A DNA stretch of 64,000 nucleotides from assembly GCA_025738555.1 (NCBI GenBank), contig JAOVFP010000003.1, forward strand, positions 558,001 through 622,000. The letters run 5' to 3'. Origin of the DNA: Cyathus striatus. Taxonomy: Eukaryota; Basidiomycota; Agaricomycetes; Agaricales; Nidulariaceae. The position numbers and the translations under genes were made by a program. The notes beneath the pieces were generated by a model, which ran no database searches, was not told the origin of the DNA, and saw only the letters and a program-made list of their open reading frames with translations. Positions 59,372 to 64,000 of this stretch are shown here, in pieces. Position 1 is the first letter of the stretch. Each line of letters begins with the position of its first letter.

Positions 59372-59866
59372 GTTGTAAATTGTAAATTGTAGACTATTTT
59401 GTGTAGAGCATTAAATGATTAGTTTGGTTTCACTATAATTTATCACATTTTAAGTAAACTTTATTTTATTCTAAGTATCATAAGGTAAACTTCTATAATA
59501 CAAATGTACTCATGTAAAACTATATGTTAATTATACTTATCTTTATCAGTACTAAATAGCCTATAATTCATCTAATATTCATGTAAAATTCACATGAATG
59601 ACACCTAATTTTCAATGTGAAATAGCCTATAATTCATCTAATATTCACATGAAATTCATGTGAATTTCACCTAATATTCAATATGAAATTTCACCTAACT
59701 TTCACCTCACCTTCACCTCACCTTCACCTAATTTTCACTTAAATTTGATGGTTTTGGAATATTGTATGTGAAGGTGAAATTCATGTGAAATTCATGAGAA
59801 ATATACCCTAAATTGGTGAAATTCACATGAATTCATGGTGAAGGGGGGGGGGAGTGCAAAGTACTG

Positions 59867-61252
59867 GATCCAGGTATGTTACAGGTTTTACTGTTGTTAC
59901 CATTGATGCACTAATAGTATTAGTTATAGATGCATCAGTAGATACTGAGGTGAGTGAAGCAGCAGATGGGGTATCACTGGGCATAAATGATGGAGATGGG
60001 GATATATTTGATGTGGAAGTAGTTTTGCATTGTGGGGTGGATTCCACTGGGATAAGCATTGAAGGTAGACATGCAGGGATTGGCTGTGCAGCTTTAGTGG
60101 TAGTGTTTTGGGATGGAGCAAATAGAACTGGATCAATTGCATTTGGATTTAGAGGCCAGATTCTGGTTTTGACAAATGCAGATATAATAGTAGACTGTTT
60201 GAAAGCTGCAGTATGAGCCTCTGAGTAATGCATAAGAAAGTTGAATTTTGAGATGGGTATATATTCATTTGAAGACTTTATGACATGATATTTCCAATGG
60301 CTGGCAAGTGGTCCAAAGACCCCAACATCGCAAGGTTGCAATGCATGTGTAATGTGTAATGGAAGACAAACCACAATAATGTGGTTGTCAGCTGCAAATT
60401 TGCAGAACTTGTATGTACAATGTGAATTATGACCATCTAAGATCAGGAGCTGATAGCCATTGGAGATATTTTGTGCTTGTGATGCTGGATGAAAATCACA
60501 TTCCAGCCACTTTGAACCCAATTCTTGATCAGTCCAGCAATTTGGGGAATGTGAGAGACTATTAATAAAAAAATGTTAGAATGTCAACATAAATGCATAT
60601 AATTTATAATACCTTGCATTACAAGGGTTATTTCTTCCCCATTCCAAATCTCTGTGTTTACCCTGGTAAATGACAGAAGGTGGAAGAGCTGTACCATTGG
60701 CAGAGACAGCTTCAATAATAGTAATCATTTCACAGTTGCCATCCTCAACCTGATTAACAGTCTTTTGATCATGGTCAACCAAAGCAGCAATGTGCTTCTC
60801 AACTCCTAGCTGTATACCTTTTTCATTGGCATTGTAAATATTCTCAGAGGGAATGTTATATTTTGTAATAATATCATCCAACATTGTGTAGAACTCAGCT
60901 ACAACAGTTGTATTTAAAGAGCATGTACAGTACTGTTCAAGACTTGAAGTCCATTTGACCTTCAGATCAGGGTGGCAAGACATGAACTGGTGAACCCATG
61001 TATGCCCCACCTTAGTTCCTGAAATGCTCTTGGCATGATCCATCAAGGTTGATTGGGTGATTTGCATGCCACAGTATCCCATCTCCTTAACCCATTCAAC
61101 TAAAACATCCTCCTGAGCATTGGTAAGTTTTCATTGAGATCTATGTGACTCTTGCCTAGGTTTGATACCATTAATACAGTCGGTAAGTGTACTTTGGGGT
61201 ACATTATAAGCCTTTGCTGCCTGCCACAAGCTAAACTTATGTATCCCAGCAT
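59867..61252 (-). pseudogene. pogo/Tigger-like DDE transposase, truncated at both ends
   Basis: Minus strand: a Psq/CENP-B-like helix-turn-helix (LWQAAKAYNVPQSTLTDCIN, near 61230), TGA at 61131-61133, then the DDE core: NANEKGIQLG (60825-60827, first catalytic Asp replaced by Asn), an intron at 60559-60612, LILDGHNSH with the second Asp, and LQPCDVGVFGPL with the third. The N-terminus is cut at 61252 by the end of KDZ element 2 and the C-terminus at 59866 by the end of KDZ element 1. Dead remnant. Confidence 0.85.
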
Positions 61253-61839
61253 CAGTACTTTACACTCCCCCCCCCACTCCAGCCAGACTCCGGGTGGACC
61301 CAATATAGTCCGGATATTCCAGATGGACTCCAGCTTGTTCAGCTGGAGTCCTGATGGAATGGATATTGTCCTGGTGGCATCCTGTTGGAATATATGGAGT
61401 CCTGATGGAGTCCATATTCTTCACTGGGTCCTGATATCTTAGATGTGTTCTTAAGTAAGGGTTCAGGACTCCAGGTGGACTCCAGGTGGACTCTGGGTGG
61501 ACTTCACAAGCAATTAGGTGTATTAGCATTTGTTTTGAGTATAATAATAATATAAGGGATCAGGACTCCAGGTGAATTCCAGGTGGACTTAACAAGAAAT
61601 GTAGGTGTTTTATAGGGTCTCAATTAATTCTCATACACATTTTCCCACACATCTCAGCATTGATAACAGCAATCTACCACCTCCCTACCACATCTCTATT
61701 ACCACTTGGTTGTCATGCCAACATGATGTGGCTAAGTACTTCCATTATTATTACACTTAGGGGCATTATTACTATAATCATTAATATTACTATTACCTAT
61801 TACATTTTTCACACTATATATAAAAATATTACATAGAAA

Positions 61840-64000
61840 TTATATTTCAGTACTATCATCAAGTTCTAGATCTTCACTAATAATGCTAAAATTTTGGCTG
61901 TTCTGCCATTTTATTACATGTTGAGTATGATGAAAGATCATAGAATGTATGAACCAATTAAAGTTGCTTGGAGTCATGCATTTCATTATAGATTCAAAAC
62001 CACCAAGCCATGAGTTTAGCTGTTCACAGGCTTGTGTATTGAATGCTCATTTGTAATATCTTTCACCATCTCTATCTTGTGCTATGTAAGCAAGATTTGG
62101 TGCAGAACCATCATGAGGTGCAGGATTACACCACTTCCTACAAAGGTAATCATCTGAGCGATGATTTGTATAGTGATACCCATCCACTACAAAGCAGCTA
62201 CCTTTAAACCAATATACCCAACTTCCATTTGCAACTGCTGTTCTAAGAACCTTACATGTCTTATCAATACATATATAATCTAGTCTTGATTCTTCATTAG
62301 GAAAAACATCTTCCAAGAACTTAAGTATATTGGTTGCTGACTCTGACTTCACAAACTTTGTCCATGCAATTACAGCACCACATGGAGCACATATTGTCTC
62401 TACACAATAATAGTGAGAGGCACTAAAATAATGTTTTTTGTTTGAAATTTCATTATCTGACTCATCATGATGAGACACCTGACAGGTGTACACTACCTAT
62501 AGTCATGGATTTTAGCTTTTCTATACATGTAATTAGTACTCACCAAATGGTAACAAACATGGGTTAGTTACAGAATTGGAGTGAGATCCGAGCTGCCAGT
62601 TAAAAGTACTAAGAAGTACACTTACCAAGGGTGTGAATATGACAAAGCCTAAGATAGTACTATGCACAGGAGAGACAGTGAAAGCAGCAGCGCTAAACTC
62701 AGCAACTAAATGGATAACAGCCAGAACGCGTCTAGCAACACGCGAAGGTCATGTGATCGAACGCGATCACTACCCAAGAGGAGCAAGCGATGACGAAGTG
62801 CCTCACTTAAATGCTTCGGCAAACCCCAGAACCCTGAGCCAACTGATCAACTTCTCTTGGAGTAACCAGTGAAGCGATGCGTGTTTAATTAAAGTGATAA
62901 ACCCTAAACCCTGATAAGATTTTTGCACTATTCTTAGCACATTCACATATAGCCAATCCCGTCCTGACAGAAGGAACACACGCAGCACCATATCCCCCAT
63001 CGTGCAACCTTCTATGACAGACATGCCACCCCCTGTCAGTGACGTAGTTTACCCTCCCTAGTACCCCGAATGTACCTATCTAGCAGCTATGTAGTACCAT
63101 CAGTCACCATATTTCCAGCAGTATATAAAGTAGATGAGTTTTGTCCTGTAGACCAAGCTATCCCCTGCACAGCTTCTGTTATAAAGTACTTTGATGTAGT
63201 GTAGTGAAATAAAGTGTATTTTCCGAGATCATTGATTAGTAATTTGATTTGAGTCTAGTAAGAAGAAGCCACAAACTCATAGAGAATCATGTGTTTGCCT
63301 CGTACATAGCCAGAGATGTTATCTAACCACTACTTAGTTATTCCTTAACCTTCCTATACATCCCCCTTCCACCTTCTTTTTCCCGGAAGCATCCTTAATA
63401 CCAATCTTCTGCGAAATTCCCTCCAAACTCGCCACCCCATTACGTTGTTTTAGGAGTAAGTAGTTATTATTACATAATCTAGCTACTGTCACCCCGTTGT
63501 AAACATCTCTAACCTCTTAATGAGGCTGCTGAACACGTCTTCTTCTGGTTTTATTCCAAGGTAGATTTTCAGCTGGTTTACAAAGCATTCTTTGTGCACC
63601 ATTTAAGTAGTCTGAACTATGTTCTAAGTTATATTTATGCCACATTTTCTGGTGCTCATTGCAAGTTTGTGTATTATTTATCTTTTGATTTGGACAGTCA
63701 CGAACATGACATCTTGCTCCAAATTCCTGGTTATGATCACAAAATACACCTCCTCTATGGTTTACAAGTGTATTGGAACAATTGTCATATGCACAGTACT
63801 TAAAATATATATTAGTATAATATTACTTATATTTAGTTGTGCATTACCTGTGGTTCCATAACAATCCCATCAATTACTACCATTGTAACTGTTGCACTCT
63901 CATGTGGTGGTGAGTCTTGAGTTTCTCTGTAAGACTGTGTACACTCTGAGCAACTGTGACCATGTGATGCATGTATATTTCCATTTTCACCCAACTTTGC
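61840..64000 (-). pseudogene. KDZ transposase with CxC6-like cluster, element 2, C-terminal part
   Basis: Minus strand. 64000-63848 encodes the linker (HSCSECTQ, MVVIDGIVMEPQ). After an intron (63847-63799) the CxC6-like cluster follows (CAYDNCSNTLVNHRGGVFC, CHVRDC). The frame is broken after RVQQPH by the insertion and resumes at about 62469 with HDESDNE. The KDZ core has the first Asp intact (YICIDKTCKVL, 62263-62265), VVDGYHYTNHRSDDYLC with the second, and ACEQLNSWLGGF with the Glu. TGA at 62047-62049 replaces the Arg before AFNTQ; stop at 61840-61842. Relative to element 1 it has one extra intron and lacks another. Confidence 0.85.
62475..63519. mobile_element. unidentified 1,045-bp insertion in KDZ element 2
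   Basis: The KDZ coding sequence is interrupted between QQPH and HDESD. The inserted segment is bracketed by ATGAG (62470-62474 and 63520-63524), possibly a 5-bp duplication. Inside are a GC-richer frame (62633-62872, plus) without a known domain, a TATATAAAG box near 63123 and an AATAAA near 63209, as in an LTR. TG..CA ends were not found, so I cannot name the type. Confidence 0.45.

Larger units (their letters stand above)
52570..59866 (+). mobile_element. KDZ-superfamily DNA transposon, element 1
   Basis: 7.3 kb. Left end GAGCTCTTTACACTCCCC, right end (inward) CAGTACTTTGCACTCCCC, each followed by C-runs and arrays of TTCACATGAA/TTCATGTGAA palindromes (52600-52785 and 59575-59835). The left boundary is confirmed by 36.2 kb. 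The 8-bp flanks do not match (AGTACAAG left, GATCCAGG right), so the right side has probably been exchanged by recombination. It encodes one broken KDZ gene, and a 1,074-bp element is nested in its 5' part. Confidence 0.82.
61253..64000 (-). mobile_element. KDZ-superfamily element 2, 3' part
   Basis: Starts CAGTACTTTACACTCCCCCC at 61253, the same 3'-side end as element 1, but followed by arrays of GGACTCCAGGTG units (61270-61600) rather than TTCACATGAA. It encodes the C-terminal part of a KDZ protein on the minus strand and continues beyond the window. A 1,045-bp insertion interrupts it. Confidence 0.82.

Noticed and set aside
52562..59874. 8-bp target duplication for KDZ element 1
   Set aside because: Flanks AGTACAAG and GATCCAGG do not match; I therefore infer rearrangement on the right side rather than claim a duplication.
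62897..62920. Telomere-like CCCTAAACCCT
   Set aside because: Only about two units inside an insertion; no array and no chromosome end.

Overview
The window looks like a repeat-rich piece of a basidiomycete, most likely agaricomycete, genome. Three things point there: spliceosomal introns of about 45-65 bp with GT..AG ends, NACHT STAND genes of the mushroom type, and KDZ transposases with CxC5/CxC6-like cysteine clusters. The species cannot be named from the sequence. Only one recognisable single-copy metabolic gene is present, an aldo/keto reductase, and it is split by a transposon.

Layout. 1-3598: 5' half of an old Ty3/gypsy chromovirus (element 1, minus strand). 3599-9928: mostly unrecognised, with two dispersed repeats. 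9929-12568: NACHT copy A (pseudogene). 13639-26187: Ty1/copia element (plus) with a much younger Ty3/gypsy chromovirus (element 2, minus, 15754-22721) inserted in it. 29639-32550: nine-exon aldo/keto reductase interrupted by a 1.55-kb hAT-like element. 33090-33561: NACHT 3' fragment E. 34690-36390: decayed secreted-glycoprotein-like gene. 36.7-38.0 kb: second copies of the dispersed repeats. 39429-42050: NACHT copy B, the best preserved, with one internal stop. 44.8-45.9 kb: Tc1-type transposase pseudogene. 46.4-52.57 kb, minus: pogo-type tail and NACHT fragments F, C and D, with D split by a 1.26-kb element. 52570-59866: KDZ element with a nested 1.07-kb element. 59867-61252: pogo-like transposase remnant. 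61253-64000: second KDZ element (minus) running off the right edge.

The elements explain each other. Several boundaries are proven inside the window, because paralogous copies give the empty site: the 5-bp duplication of the gypsy element in the copia, the 8-bp duplication in NACHT copy D, the left KDZ boundary against the sequence at 36.2 kb, and the reading frame of the reductase across its insertion. The gypsy element shows a full candidate expression plan: a self-priming primer site, an AUG-free leader of about 900 nt, a -1 frameshift signal between gag and pol, a chromodomain integrase and a small membrane ORF after pol. Premature stops in the repeats are mostly TGA where the family has arginine, consistent with C-to-T decay at CpG.
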